Positions 50,500 to 64,000 of a stretch of DNA of 64,000 bases are shown here, in pieces. Source of the stretch: Sapria himalayana (lineage: Eukaryota > Streptophyta > Magnoliopsida > Malpighiales > Rafflesiaceae); assembly GCA_029783825.1 (NCBI GenBank), contig JAREIK010000374.1, forward strand, positions 226,468 to 290,467, in the 5' to 3' direction. The translations under genes and the position numbers were made by a program. Below the pieces are notes generated by a model that saw only the letters and a list, made by a program, of their open reading frames with translations, was not told where the DNA came from and did not search any database. Numbering within the stretch: position 1 is the first letter of the stretch; every line of letters begins with the position of its first letter.

Positions 50500-53400
50500 T
50501 TTGCCATGTTATATTTGCAAAAAATTATGCCTAATCATAATTCTGAATGAAACATACAATGACTTCAAATAATTCTATTAATTAAATAAAAATACTTACA
50601 GATGAATATGTAAAGATAAAATATCATGAATATCTAGGCAATGCATTTTCCAGAATCTACTTAAAGAAACAGAGCATTTATTAGCATGCTAAAGATGAAA
50701 AGATATAATGCTATTGCTAGATGAAGAGAGTATGCCTTTTCTAGTGCACCAATCAAAGCCACACAAAAAAGAAAGAATTAAGAGAACATCAGAACCAATT
50801 GAAAGTATAAGAAGGGAAGCAAAAAAGAAATGAATTACAAGTTTGAAAGAGTAAGCTTCTCACTTCTCAATGAAGATTAAAGATCAAAAATTCAACTATG
50901 ATTCAACTCAATCTTTGAATATAAAAATAGATAGGAAAAAAATGGAATGAAGATCTAATTCCAATAACTCTTGGAAAATGACTTAATGAATAATTCAGAC
51001 ATTAACAATAATAGATTTGGACTAGAAAATATATCATACAAAGTATTAAACTAGAAAATATAGATGCGAAGCATACTACAATTTCAATTTTTTAGCATTA
51101 TAAATATGGACTGATTAGAGATACTAACAATTACAAACATTAACATTAACATATTTTATGAAAACTATAATCAAAAGATAGTAAGCTAAAGAAAACTAAC
51201 TAAGATAAGAATAATGAGAATTATGCAAAACTAGTTGACTATAGAGCTCTTAGTAATTCTATCACATCCAACATTAAGTTTACTAACAAGATAGAGATTA
51301 GAAAATGATGAATAAAATCTAGTAAACCTAAAGCTTAATGTTAAAGAAAAAACATGACTGAAACACCAAGAATAAAGGCCAAAAAAATGCATAAAGAAAT
51401 AGTTAATTGAAATAGCGGCCTAAGGACGCACCATCTTATAAACTAAAGAAATGCCACAAAAATAGTAGTGCTAAAGAAATTTTTTTAAATATTTGAGTAA
51501 TTTTCTTAATTATTATTTACATACACATCAATTCAAACTTAAACGATACGAAGGATGGGAAATTATAAATTTTGCAAAAATTATAGATATGACCATCACT
51601 TATATACTTTTGCCGATTAGATATTTAATTGTGAAATTAATTTTTTGTATTGAAATGCCTATTTTCATTTTCTATGATGGTTATTAGCTCACATAATATG
51701 TTATTTTCAATTTTATCTTTTATGACTAGACTAAACACATAAAAGTATAATTTATCAAATAAAGGATTTAAAAAAGCTATATTTTGGCAAGAGCAGTCTA
51801 AGAGTTTTTCAGAATGCTCAAATAGTCAATGAGAAAATCAGGTCACATCACTTTTTTTAAAATATTCTAAAATAGGTTAATTTATTTCATCAAACAATAA
51901 CATTTCTATAATTGCAAAAAATTATAAAATCATTTAATATACTCATATTATAATGTCACACCAAAACAAAATGTTGAAAATATATAAATCACATAGAATA
52001 CAATGATACACATATATACAAACAAAAAACTATACACACATATGTGTGTGTGTGTGTGTCATATATCAAGAGTATCATCAACTGCACAAAAAAATGTATT
52101 AACAATTGCTAAATCTAAAATAGCTAAAAATAATAAAAAATAAAAGAAAACATATGTTATATTAAGAGTAGCATATTATGGATTAATGATAATATTTGAT
52201 TTTTGTTAATTATTAACTTTATATTGCTAAATGTTAAATTTAACAAAAAATATACTACTAGAATAACATTAAATCTAAAATATCACATTAATATTAAAGA
52301 TATTTATTCATATAGAGATTGAGATTCAATAAATAAATTTAATTAAATAACTTTTCTTTGATATATTGATTCTTAGTAATAATCTCAGAATCAACATTAG
52401 ATCAAAGTCAAAATTTTGAAAGTCATTATAAATGACGTGTTTCATCTTGTTTGATTTTTTTTTGTATGTGTGCCAAATAAATTGGCATGTTTTTTGTGTA
52501 CAGAAGTAAATTAGTAAACATGTTTCATTGTAAACGATAAATAATGTGTATGTAAAGCAAACATAGACTGTGCTAAACATAGACATCACATGCATCACAC
52601 ATCTACTACTTTGGATAAATATGCTATGTGCATATTTTTTTCAAAACACAATGGTATACTCTATTATTAAACATATTATCTATCATATTACTCATATAAA
52701 CATTATATAATGATAGAATAATTACTAATTATAATTGTATACATGAAATAAGTCACCATGCATGGCCAGTGTACTTTGAGAATACATGGTATCTAATAAA
52801 ACACAATGAGAAAATTATGTACAATGTTTGTTCCCCTACTTACAATAATATATAGTCTGACTTGGGTTCTTAGTCTTCTACACCTCCCCCATTTTTCATC
52901 AAGTTTGCTTTGATTCTACATGACAATATTAGATAGATATAATAAAGTCTTAGTGTTGTGAATTTATTTCAATAGTACTAGACCAATTAAATTAAATAAA
53001 ACATCTACAATTCTTAATAGAATAGAATTACTATATAATTTATTGGGGACCTAATTAAAGACAAGAAAATATGATTTATTAAAAAAAACTAAACAAAATT
53101 CATCATCATCTACTAACAAAAATTATACCCTCAACAAACTATCAACATAAGCAATGATAGCAAAATTAAAGGTTTTGGTTAAGCTGTACCTTCTTCTTTT
53201 AAAAAATATAAAAGTTTCAAACTATAACAACAAACACATGATTAGTAGATAAATTTAAACAGGTTCTTCATATTAATCTTATCTACAGAACAAAAATTAT
53301 AAAATAAAAAAACCATAAATTAAAATATAAGATATAACTTAAATTTAAAAAATTACAGTACCTTGCTCTTCTTCTTCTCTTGTTATTATTTTCTTCGTCA

Positions 53401-54908
53401 TCTTTTACTATTTTTTTCGAATTTCAGAACTAGCACACTTTCTATTGATTTGCAATCCATTAAACCTTAAAAAAATAATCATTAAAAGAAAAAAATTTCA
53501 CACTAAAAATTTATCATTAACTCACAAGAGCTAAACAAAAAAACACCATTTAGCTCACTACTGATTTTAAATTTACAAAACTCATTACTAATTTCTCATT
53601 TAAATTATAATGAAAATAAACAAAACTACACACAAAGAGTGGGAGAGAGATGTTATTTTTTTAGATAAGGATCTTCGAAATGATGCTATGATGGTTGTAT
53701 GTTCTGAGATATGCTCTTGGTTTGATATGGTTCTTCAAAATGATGTTGCGATGGTAGTGTGTTCTGAGAGTCAAAAGTTTTTCACAAGTGAACTGACCTA
53801 ATTACGAAGAGATGCATAGATGGGGGAGAGATGAGTTAGATTTAAAAATATTAGAAAACAAAATTATTTTATATTTAACCATTAATTATATTATTTCATA
53901 AATAAATAAATTTAAGATTAATAGTTTATGAAATTTTTATGGTTATTTTTTATAATATTATTTATAAATTTTTTTTTCTATTTATGATTAATAGAAAAAA
54001 AGATTTAATTTATGGTTATAACATTGGAGAAAATAAATAATATTACTAATAACCATGAAAACTATTAATTGGTAATTAAATTTTCATATTATTTCATTTA
54101 TTAAAAAAACATATTATTTCATATAACCATTGATAAATTGTATAAATGTATAACCATACAAAATTTATAACATCTCAATTAAATAAAAAATAAATAGCCA
54201 AGTAAATAATGATTAAGTAACATATCAATAATATTCAAACAACTAATAAAAAATCTAACCATAAAAATAAAAATATATAATCTTAACATTATCCAAAAAA
54301 ATTAAATTAAAAATTAATTACTTACAAATATAACTTACAAAAATAAGACAACAAATAAATCCAAAAAAAAAGGCAAAAGCAACCAAATTTCAACTTGTAT
54401 ATTACTATAACAAATGATTTTAAATAATTTTTTAGTAGCTATTTCAATATTAAAAAAAACTAGAAGAAAATATTAAGTAAATAATAACTTTCTATACTAT
54501 GATTAACTTTTGAGTTAATAATCATACATCTAAGTAAAAAGATCAGTTATGAAAACTATAGTACATAACAAATGAGATATATCAACAACAATATTTAAAG
54601 CATCATGATAAAGGAGCTCTATGAAGACTCATAAATGACAATGATAATTAACTTGTCTCCCTCAATACCCAATAATTCTCTCGGCCTCATTCATAGATAA
54701 AACTACTAATATCCCACTATGATATATCATTTCTTCATATGATATATACATTATAGAGATAATCTCTTGTTTATGCATACAAGCATCATATTGCACATCA
54801 TTATACTTTTAGTTGTACATTTATATAAACTTTTATATATAATGACATATGATTATATAAATGTATGTGTTTAGATATAATGTTGTGTTTAAAATATTTA
54901 TATAAATG

Positions 54909-54909
<1 letters not shown>
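50500..54909. other. AT-rich right part of element B, no gene recognised
   Basis: To about 50870 this aligns with the 5' flank of TNP2 in C. Beyond that it is AT-rich sequence without recognisable coding content. The frames at 51493-51687, 52326-52598 and 53610-53801 have no motif that I recognise. The last contains an internal repeat (NDAMMVVCSE / NDVAMVVCSE), which reflects a roughly 60-bp DNA duplication. Confidence 0.5.

Positions 54910-54962
<53 letters not shown>
54910..54962. repeat. (CA)n microsatellite
   Basis: A perfect run of about 26 CA units, followed by a short (TA)n run. The 400 bp after it is TTTATATAAA-type low-complexity sequence. Confidence 0.95.
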
Positions 54963-54974
<12 letters not shown>

Positions 54975-56514
54975 GTAACACTTTTATAAATATTATATTG
55001 TATATATATCACAATTATATAAACATTATAAATATTATAATTTTATATAAATATTTATATGTTATATAAATGTTTATAAATATGTATAAACATTTTATAT
55101 GTAATATAAATGTTATATATACAATTATATAAATGGATAGTATTATGTAAATGTTGTATAAATATTTATAAACATTTATACATATGTATACATATTTATA
55201 TATAATACTATATGTTTATATAAACATATCAATGTTTATATATAATGTTATACATTTATATATATTTAAGTATAAATATTTATATATAATGTTATATGAT
55301 TATATAAAAGCATAAATGTTTATATATGATATTATGTGTTTATAATATTTATATAAATATTATATTGCTACAAATCAGGCATAGCATTTTCCAAAATAGT
55401 AAACCTATATTGCTATAAAGTTTTTTAAAATAGGTTTATTTTTTTAATTTTTTATTTTTTTAAATCATTAAATATACCGGAGGAAACAAAATATTATTTG
55501 AGTTTACCAGAAAGTAGAAATCTTTTATTTTGATGTATTTTTTAATATGAATATTTACTTATTTATGTACTTTTTAAAAAATTTACTAATCAGCATAACC
55601 ATTAGTAGCTCATATTTTATATTTAATTGAGGATGGAAAAATTTTTTACATGAAAAAAACTAACTTTTTCCTTAATTATATCAAAATTAAGGAGGTTGTG
55701 AAAAAAAAACATTATCAATATCAAATTTAATGAATTTGATTTTATCAAGATTATACAATATTACCAATTCTTTCACTAATTATGAATATTCTTGATTATA
55801 TAAGTATTCTAATTTGAGTTGGATATAAGTTTTAAGCAAAATATTAATAATTTTTATAATTTTTAAAATATAATCTTTAAATATTATCTCTTGATAAAAT
55901 AAAAATTATTATATTTTAGCATTACACAAAGTCAACTTGACAATTCAAGTAGCACACCCTGAGTCATATTCACTTGCAAACTAAGCAATAAAGATCTTGG
56001 TTGAGTATTTTTGGCATATTAAATCAATGTGAGCAACCAAACTCTCTGAGATATTAGTTTTGCCTAACTTAATTTCCATTTAAACTAATAAATATTTTGG
56101 TTTTACCCAAAATATCATCTCTAACAAAAGCACAAAATAGAGTCAAAACTTCCATCACTTGTAAACTCTTTTAAATCATACACCAGAAAATATATGATTT
56201 GCTTTTTATTAAATTGTTCATGAATAAATAAAACATATTGTGTTAAACAATAATTTAAACAATAAGATTTAAAAGAATATTGACATTTCATCCTATGCAT
56301 TATTTGTGATCAGCTGGCATTCATAAATATTTTATATAATCCTAATATCTATTTTTTCTCAAGTAAGCTTGGTTTTTTGTTGTATGTATGCCAACTTGAA
56401 TGGAAGTAGAGATTAGAGTTAAATTGTTTTTCATGGTTTATGGTGGTGTAAATAAAGGTTTACCAACCTATTTCAAATTTTTAAATAAAGATAATTTATG
56501 CATATTTTATTATG
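54963..56514. other. no gene recognised
   Basis: Low-complexity AT sequence to about 55370, then AT-rich sequence with a more balanced stretch at 55915-56200. No gene was identified. Confidence 0.45.
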
Positions 56515-57002
56515 AATATTTACATTCACACTTGCAGTAGTACTAACAATACTTGTATCATTTACCATGGAAAAATAAGTTGTTGCTGTCAGCCCAGCAC
56601 CAACACCAATAACTTCTTGTATTACAAAAGTAATATCATCAAATCAAACTTCAGTTTAAAAATGAAATGAAGACAAAAAGTAGACACTTAATCACACTAA
56701 CCTTGGTCAAAAGAAAATATTAATGAAGCAAATGCATAAAATATTAGGTACAACGAATAAACTAATAGTCTTGATGGATATAAGAAAATTTAACAAATTC
56801 AATATCCAGTATAATAAGTAATCAAGATGTAATTATAACATAAGAATAATAAAATTAATAAAAGATTCTTTGGAGAGTCTCTTAGCAGATATCTGATTGA
56901 TATACATTAAAAAAATTTTCGGGCAGTAGATTCCAAGTATTCACTTCCATTTTGTCCCAACTGTTTACATCAGCCCTGGGTACACAGTTCCTCATATAAC
57001 CT
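56515..57002 (-). pseudogene. possible captured exon fragments, unidentified
   Basis: The minus strand from 57000 to 56882 follows a good acceptor (TTTGGCAG) and reads YMRNCVPRADVNSWDKMEV then NTWNLLPENFFN before a stop. A second open stretch at 56640-56515 reads DDITFVIQEVIGVGAGL then TATTYFSMVNDTSIV. Both are more protein-like than their surroundings. I do not recognise the gene, and the two pieces may not belong together. The call rests on composition, reading frame and the splice-like site only. Confidence 0.35.
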
Positions 57003-58400
57003 GCCAAAGTGGATACATTATTTTAATAAATGGTAAGAATAGTGAGCTTAAACTTTTAGAAAAAATCCTTGGAAAAAAAATTATATTGTATGAGATTGAT
57101 TTAAAATAAAAAGTATGGTCATCAAACCAATTCCAAAAATCATATATTTCATTCTTCATCAAAAATTGAAAGCATGAAACAAATAACACAACAAATGCTA
57201 ATACAAAATGAGGTCTTCAAATTGAAAGAACAATGATTAGGTATGATAATTCATGTTTCATAAAATACAAAAAATAGATAAATCAAAAGGCAATAACACA
57301 AATCAGAATTAGAATGATGAAGAATAACATGCTACCAAAAATGTTTCGTAAGTAGATTGCCTCCTTGACACTATTTTTCTTGGCTACCGATTAGGTTATT
57401 ATTTATATTTTAACTTGTTTTAATTTTAAAATATTAATACTTATTTATTTTATTTTAAATTTAATATTATTTTATATTTTATTTTTAATTTACTATAATA
57501 ATTTACTCAAAGCTTAAATTCTTATAAATTTTAGTAGAAACAAAAATAAAACTTGAATTAAAATCAACTTAGGGTCAGTTTGGTAATGATTTATAAAGTG
57601 TTAAAGTGCTAAAAATATTTTTAAGTGTGTTTAGGACAAAAAAAATATCATTAGTAATATTTTTAAAAAACTTTTTAAACCCTAAAAAAAATACTTGAAG
57701 TATTCTTTTAATAAGCACTTGGCGATATATTCTTTATAACTCGTTAAATTTTTTTGGATGTAATTAAAACATCAATTAATTTATCCTTAAATATCAATTT
57801 ATTTTATTTTAAATTTAATAAAAAATATGATTTTTTTATAATTCAAATATTTCAAATAATTTAGTAATAATTTGTTAAAAAAAATTTTATAATCATTAAA
57901 TTTTTTTATAAGTTTTATTAATATAAATATTTTCTTTTTTATTTATTAATTGAGATTATTTGTAAATATTTTATTATAATCATACACATTATGATTTTAG
58001 GTTTTTAAAAATACAAATGTTTATGTATGTTCACTTACAACTTCAAATATTTTAAAAAATGTTTATAATTATTGAATTAATTATTTAATGTATTTATTAA
58101 AACAAATATTTAAATATTTTTATTAATTAATTCAAATAAAATTTTGTATATTTGTTTAAAATATTATAATCATAAAAATAGTTATAGTAGTCTTTATTAA
58201 TAAAAATTTTTATTTTTATTTATATATTTTTGAAATTATTTATTTATAATATCCTATTTTTATAAGTATATGAGGAGAATGTGTCTTTCAAGGATCCCTC
58301 ATCCATAGACCATGAAAAACTATTAATATACAAAATATATCAAATATTAAAACAAATAATAATTAAAATAAAAAAACATCAGTATAGATTAACTACATAA
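57003..58400. other. no gene recognised
   Basis: Very AT-rich sequence with oligo-T and oligo-A stretches. No coding or RNA feature was seen. Confidence 0.5.
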
Positions 58401-58813
58401 ATAAACCAGAGCTAAATAGCTAAGAAAAATCCCTAGCTAAATGCATATATATTGTGAAAATTATAATTTAAGGATGAATAACTTGCTATTGATATATAAT
58501 TACAAAAATATATTTCCTGATAATGATTTAGCGAGGGATATTTTCTTGGGCTAATTAGCTAGAGAAAATCCATCTCTAAAGTCATTACCAAACTCATCAT
58601 GAATCATTGCACCAAAATCTGTAACAATATTATTTAGGAACATTTTTACATCAAAAATTTCCATCTCTAATCCATCATAAATCCATTGCAAATTTGTCAT
58701 TCAATATAAAATCAAACATATCTTGTTTATTCCCTAGATAATCCCTTGCAAATTAGCTAGAAATTAATTCTCTAGACTAATTTCCATAGCTAAACAAATA
58801 ATTTGTTGTAGTG
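58401..58813. repeat. right subterminal repeats and terminus of element B
   Basis: Motifs include ATCCCTAGCTAAATGCATA, ATTTAGCGAGGGATATTTTC, TTAGCTAGAGAAAATCCATC and TTCCATAGCTAAAC, ending in TTGTAGTG at 58806-58813. The array flanking it begins TAGATAGA. Confidence 0.88.
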
Positions 58814-60042
58814 TAGATAGACAAATTAATTGACAGAAAGATAGACAAAGAAATAGATATATATACAGATAGATAGAAAGATATAGAGACAGACAGACAG
58901 ATAGATAGATAGACTGAAAAATATCCAAATAAACAGACATATATATAAAGAGATAGAAAGATAGACATATAGATATACAGAGAGATAGAAAGATAAATAG
59001 ATACATAGATAGATAGATAGATAGAAAGACTGACAGATATAGATAGATAAATAGACATATAGATAGAAAGATAGACAGACAAATAGACAGACAAATAGAT
59101 AGATAGATAGATTAATAGATAGATATATAGATAAATAGATAAATAGATAGATAGATAGACAAATAGACAGACAAATAGATAGATAGATATATAAATAGGC
59201 AGATAGAAAGACAAATAGACATATGGATATAAATATTGAAAGATAGATAGATTAATAGATAGATAGATAGACAAATTTGAAAATAGAAAGAAGAGAGATA
59301 GACAGACAATAAACTGAGAAATAGATAAAAAAATAGATAGACAAATAGATATATAAATAAACAAATAGATAGAAAGACAAATAAAAAGACAGATATTTGG
59401 ATTGATAAACGGATATATAGATGGTTAGATTGATGGATAGATAGATGCATAAAAAGATGGATAGAGAGATAGATAGATAATCAGATAGATAGATATTTAG
59501 AAGGATAGATGGATGGATATATAAAAAAATAAATATACAAATAGATAGACGGATAGATAGATGGATAGATAAATAGATAGATAGATAGACAAATTGATAG
59601 ATAGAATGATAGACAGATAAAGAGACATAAAGATATATAGATCCAAAGAGTGACAAAATGGAAGACAAATTATTAGACAAATACATAGATAGATAGATAG
59701 ATAGATAGACAAATTGATAACAAGATAAATAGACAGATTTATAGACAGATAGATATATAGATAGATAAATAAATAGACAGATAGTTAGACATATAGATAG
59801 ACATATTAAAAGACAGATCGATAGACATATAGTTAGATAAGCAGATAAATAGATAAATAGGCAGATAGATACAAAGAGATATAGATAGAAATATAGACAA
59901 GTAGATAAATAGGTAGAGAGACAAATAGATTGACATATATATAGACAAATAGATAAAAAAATAATTATATAAATAGATACACTTATAGAAAGAAAGTTAG
60001 ATAGATATATTATTAGGAAAATAGATATACAAAATGATAGAT

Positions 60043-60084
<42 letters not shown>

Positions 60085-63000
60085 CTAACCATATAGACTA
60101 GACAGATAGATGGATAGATAAATATATAAAAAGATAGAAAGATAATAGAAAGATATATAAATAGATAGATAGATAGATAATTAGATAGATAGATATATAC
60201 ATAGAGAGAAAAATATATAGATAGTTAGATAAACAAATTGATAGACTAGAAGATAGAAATAGAGATAGACAGATAGTTAGACGAATATATAAATAGATTA
60301 ATAGATAGATAGATAGATAGACTAAACAAATAGATAGATGTATAGATAGGCAGATAGATAGAAAGCCAAATAGATAGATATATAGATAGGTAAAATGATA
60401 GATAGATAGATAGATAGAAAATTAGATAGATATATGAATAGATAGATATATAGAAAGATATATAGACAAATAGATAGACAAATAGATAGATAAATAGATA
60501 GACATATATATATAGAAAAAAATATAAATAGATAGATAGATAGAAATAAAGATTGAAAGATAGATCGACAGAAAGATAGTATTATAGATCGATAGACAAA
60601 AAGATAGTTACATAAATTGATAGATATATAAATAGATAGATATATAAATAAATAGATAGATAAACAGATAGATAGAAAGATATATAGATATATAGATAGA
60701 TGGATAGATGGATAGATAGACATATAAATAAATAGATAGGTAAAGAGATAGATACAGATAGACAAACAAATAGATACACTAATAAATAAATAGATAGATA
60801 GACAAAATTATATACATACAGATCTAAAGATAGATAGATAGACAAACAGACAGATATATATATATATATATAGACAGATAAATAAAAATTTTAATAGATA
60901 GTTTGATATATAGATTGATAGATACAAATATAAATAGATAGATAGACAGATAGATAGATAGACAAATAGTTAGACAAGTAGATAGACATATTGATAGGTA
61001 GTTCGATAGATAGATAGACAGACATTTTGATACATAGATTAATAGACAAATAGATAGAAAAATAGATATAAAGAAAGATAGACAGAAAGATAGACATAAA
61101 TAATTAGATAGATAGAAAAATAAATAGATAGATATATAGACATATAGAAAGATTGATAGAAAGATTGATATAACAATTGAAATATAGATTGATAGGCAGA
61201 TAGATAGATAGATTTAATGATTGATAGACATATAGTTAGACAGGAAGATAGATTAATAGATAGATAGATAGATAAATAGATAAGCAAATATATAGATAGT
61301 TAGATAGATAGTTAGATAGATAGATAGATAGATACAAATATAGATAGATAGACAAATATGTAGATAGATCGATATATACATAGATATATAGATAAGTAGA
61401 TAGATAGATAGAAAGCTAGATAGATAGAAAGCTAGATATATAGATAGATATAGAAGTAGATACATAGATAGACAGATAAACTAATAGATAGATACATAGA
61501 TAGATACATAAATAGATAGAAAGAGAAAGATAGACACATAAATAATATATAGATAGAGAGATAGATAAATAGATAGATAGATAGATAAATAAATAAAATA
61601 AATAGATAGATATATCGATAGATAGATAATTCAAAAATATATAAATAGATAGACTAATAGATATATAGATTGATTGAAAGACAAATAGATAGATAGATAT
61701 ATTTAATGACTGATAGATAGATTGCCATATAGATAGACAGGTATATAGATAGATAGATAGATACATAGACACATTGATAAATATATAGATAGGCAGATTG
61801 ATAGACATATAGATAGATGTTTAGATAACTAGATAGATAGAAAAATAGATCGTCAAATATATATACAGATAGATAGACAGATATATAGACAAATAAAAAG
61901 ACACATAGATAGACATATATATAGACAAATAAAAAGACATATAGATAGATAGATATATAGATAGATAGACAGATAGAAAGATAGATGTAAAGATAGATAG
62001 ACATATAGTTAGATATATAAATAAATAGATAGATAAATTAATAGATAGTTTGATTGATTGATTGAAAGATAAATAGACATATAGATTAACAATTAGATAA
62101 ATAGATATATAGATAGATAGACATATATATAGTTATATATATAGATAGATCGATAGATAGATCGATGGATAGATAGTTAGATAAATATATTAATACATAG
62201 ATAGATTGATAGATAGATATATAGATAGATAGATAGATGATAAATAGTTAAATATATAGATAGATAGACAGATAGATATATAAATACTTAGAAAAATAGA
62301 TAGCTAGAAAGATTGATAGATATATAGATAGATAAATAGTTAGATAGATATATAGACACATATATTGATAGATTGATATACAGATAGAAAGAAAGAAACA
62401 AACAAACAAAGATAGATTGATTGATTGATTGAAAGTTAGATAGATAGATAGATAAATAGCTAAATAGATGGATAGATTGACATACAGACAGATTGATTGA
62501 TTGATAGACACACAGATATATAGCTAGATAGATAGACAGACAAACAGATAGATATATAGATAGATCAAGAAATTATTAGATAGATAGTTAGTCAAATTTT
62601 TTGATAGATTTATTGACATATTGAAAATTAAATAGATTTAAATATTTATAGACAAATTGAAATATAGATTGATAGATAGAGTGATAGACAGATTTAGAGA
62701 TTGGTAGATAGAATGATTGATAGACATATAGATACACAGATAGATAGAAAAATATATAGATAGATTGATAGAAAGTTTGATAGATAAATGGAATAAAATA
62801 TAGATATTTAGATAGATAGATAAATAGATAGATAGGCAGTTAGATTGACAAATAAATAGATAGATAGATAAACAAATATATAGATAGATAGATAGATATA
62901 TAGATTGGTAGATAGATAGTTAGAAAGATATATAGATAGGCAGATAGATAGAGATATAGATAGAGAAAGAGGTAGAGAGATAGCCAAATAGATAGATAAA

Positions 63001-64000
63001 AACATAGATAGATAAATAAACAAATAGAAAGTAAATAGTTAGACACATAAATAATAGATAGTTAGAGAGATAGAGATATAGTTAGATAGATTAATTGATA
63101 AATAGATCTATAAATAAATAGATAGATAGCCTTAAAGATATATAAACAAATAGATATATAGATAAATAGATATATATATATATATATAGATATAGATAGA
63201 TAGATAGACACGTATATAATTAGATATATAAAAAGATAGATAAACATATAGATAGCTAGATAGAAAAAAAAATAGAAAGTCAAATATATAGATAGTTATA
63301 TAGATAGATAGATAGACAAATAGATAGATAATTGATAAAATGATAGATAGATAAATAGATAGACAAATATAATGATAGATACATAAACAAAAATTAAAAT
63401 AGATAGATTGATAAATAGATAGATAAATAGTAAAATATATATATACATAGAGAGATAGTTAGATAGACAAATAAATAGATATATAGATAGACAGATATAT
63501 AGATAGATAGATAGGTAAATAGATAACAAATAAATAGATAGATAGATAAATAGATAGATAGATATATATATACATAAAGGTATATATATTGATATATGGA
63601 TAAATAAAAATATAGATATTGAGATACATAGAATTATCAATATATAGACAGACAGATATATATATATATATATAGATATATTAATTGATAGATTGATAGA
63701 TAGATAAATAGACAGATAGGTTGATTGATAGATAGTTTGACATATAGATAATCAGATAGATACACACATAGAAATACAGATAGATAAATAGATAGATAGA
63801 TAGATAGTTTGATAGATAGATAGATAGACAGACAAATAGTTAGATAGATACATAGATAGATAAATATATAGATAGATAGATAGTTAATTAGACAAATAGA
63901 AAGACACAAAAAAATATTGATAGAAAAATAGATCGATATATAGATAGACATATATACAAATAGATAGATAGACTGATAGATTGATGGATAGATAGTGTAA
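58814..64000. repeat. giant (GATA)n array, right part, continues past window
   Basis: This has the same GATA polarity, variant units (GACA, GATG, AATA) and (AT)n islands (for example 60045-60081 and 63655-63673) as the array at 27221-43105, so both are probably halves of one array. It reaches the window edge. All the minus-strand Tyr-Leu-Ser-Ile frames here are artefacts. Confidence 0.96.

Larger units (their letters stand above)
43106..58813 (-). mobile_element. CACTA element B, 15.7 kb, inserted in the GATA array
   Basis: The right end, reverse-complemented, is CACTACAACAAATTATT at 58813. The left end begins at 43106 as AAGAAATTTTATC, which fits CACTACAAGAAA minus its first six bases. Subterminal TAGCTAAA/AGCGAGGGA repeats lie at both ends, and TNP1 and TNP2 remains lie on the minus strand in the same order as in C. 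GATA sequence of the same polarity lies on both sides, so B most simply inserted into one array. The target duplication cannot be verified because the left terminus is damaged; the right flank is TAG. Inside, TNP1 carries a 1.3-kb insertion and the roughly 8 kb on the right is AT-rich. Confidence 0.82.

Noticed and set aside
58764..63951. The same type of repeat frames in the right GATA array
   Set aside because: Same artefact of the tetranucleotide repeat.
1..64000. tRNA, rRNA, riboswitch or bacterial-type operon
   Set aside because: No cloverleaf, rRNA core motif or compact coding cluster was seen on either strand.

Overview
The window is AT-rich eukaryotic nuclear DNA from a plant, almost certainly a flowering plant. 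The evidence is three related CACTA (En/Spm-type) DNA transposons with the plant-type CACTACAA terminus and 'TTAGCGACGGA / CCCTAGCTAAA' subterminal repeats, two decayed plant TNP2/TNP1 transposase pairs, and a captured intron-bearing fragment of a plant protein phosphatase 5 (PP5/PAPP5) gene. The species cannot be named from the sequence. No intact host gene, rRNA, tRNA or CRISPR was found. The window looks like repeat-dense heterochromatin (inference).

Layout. (1) 72-17288: CACTA element A, 17.2 kb, with both termini and a perfect 3-bp target duplication (GAT/GAT). It has no recognisable transposase. It holds AT-rich filler, tandemly duplicated modules, microsatellites, a hAT-like terminus, a PP5 gene fragment (13343-13955) and two copies of a GGC/AGC-rich trinucleotide block. 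(2) 17289-17754: a 466-bp spacer. (3) 17755 to about 27220: CACTA element C, head-to-head with A. It has a left terminus, subterminal repeats, a 23-bp minisatellite and minus-strand TNP1 and TNP2 pseudogenes, and no right terminus before the next region. (4) 27221-43105: a 15.9-kb (GATA)n array. (5) 43106-58813: CACTA element B, same orientation and family as C. Its left end has lost CACTAC and its right end is intact. It carries TNP1 (broken by a 1.3-kb insertion with a 17-bp target duplication), TNP2 and about 8 kb of AT-rich sequence with a possible captured exon. (6) 58814-64000: the GATA array resumes with the same strand polarity and runs off the window.

The simplest reading is that one very long GATA array (at least 21 kb in this window) was interrupted by element B and abuts or lies inside element C. 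The minus strand of the array, (TATC)n, has no stop codon in any frame. It therefore produces dozens of overlapping Tyr-Leu-Ser-Ile reading frames, which are artefacts and not genes.

In the transposon family, TNP2 (the catalytic subunit) and TNP1 (the subterminal-repeat-binding protein) are encoded side by side on the minus strand. Both copies are dead through stops and frameshifts. Element A would have depended on a relative for movement. The most notable features are the giant GATA array and its split by a transposon, the DNA-level PP5 capture inside a large CACTA element, and the minisatellite and duplicated modules shared between A and C.
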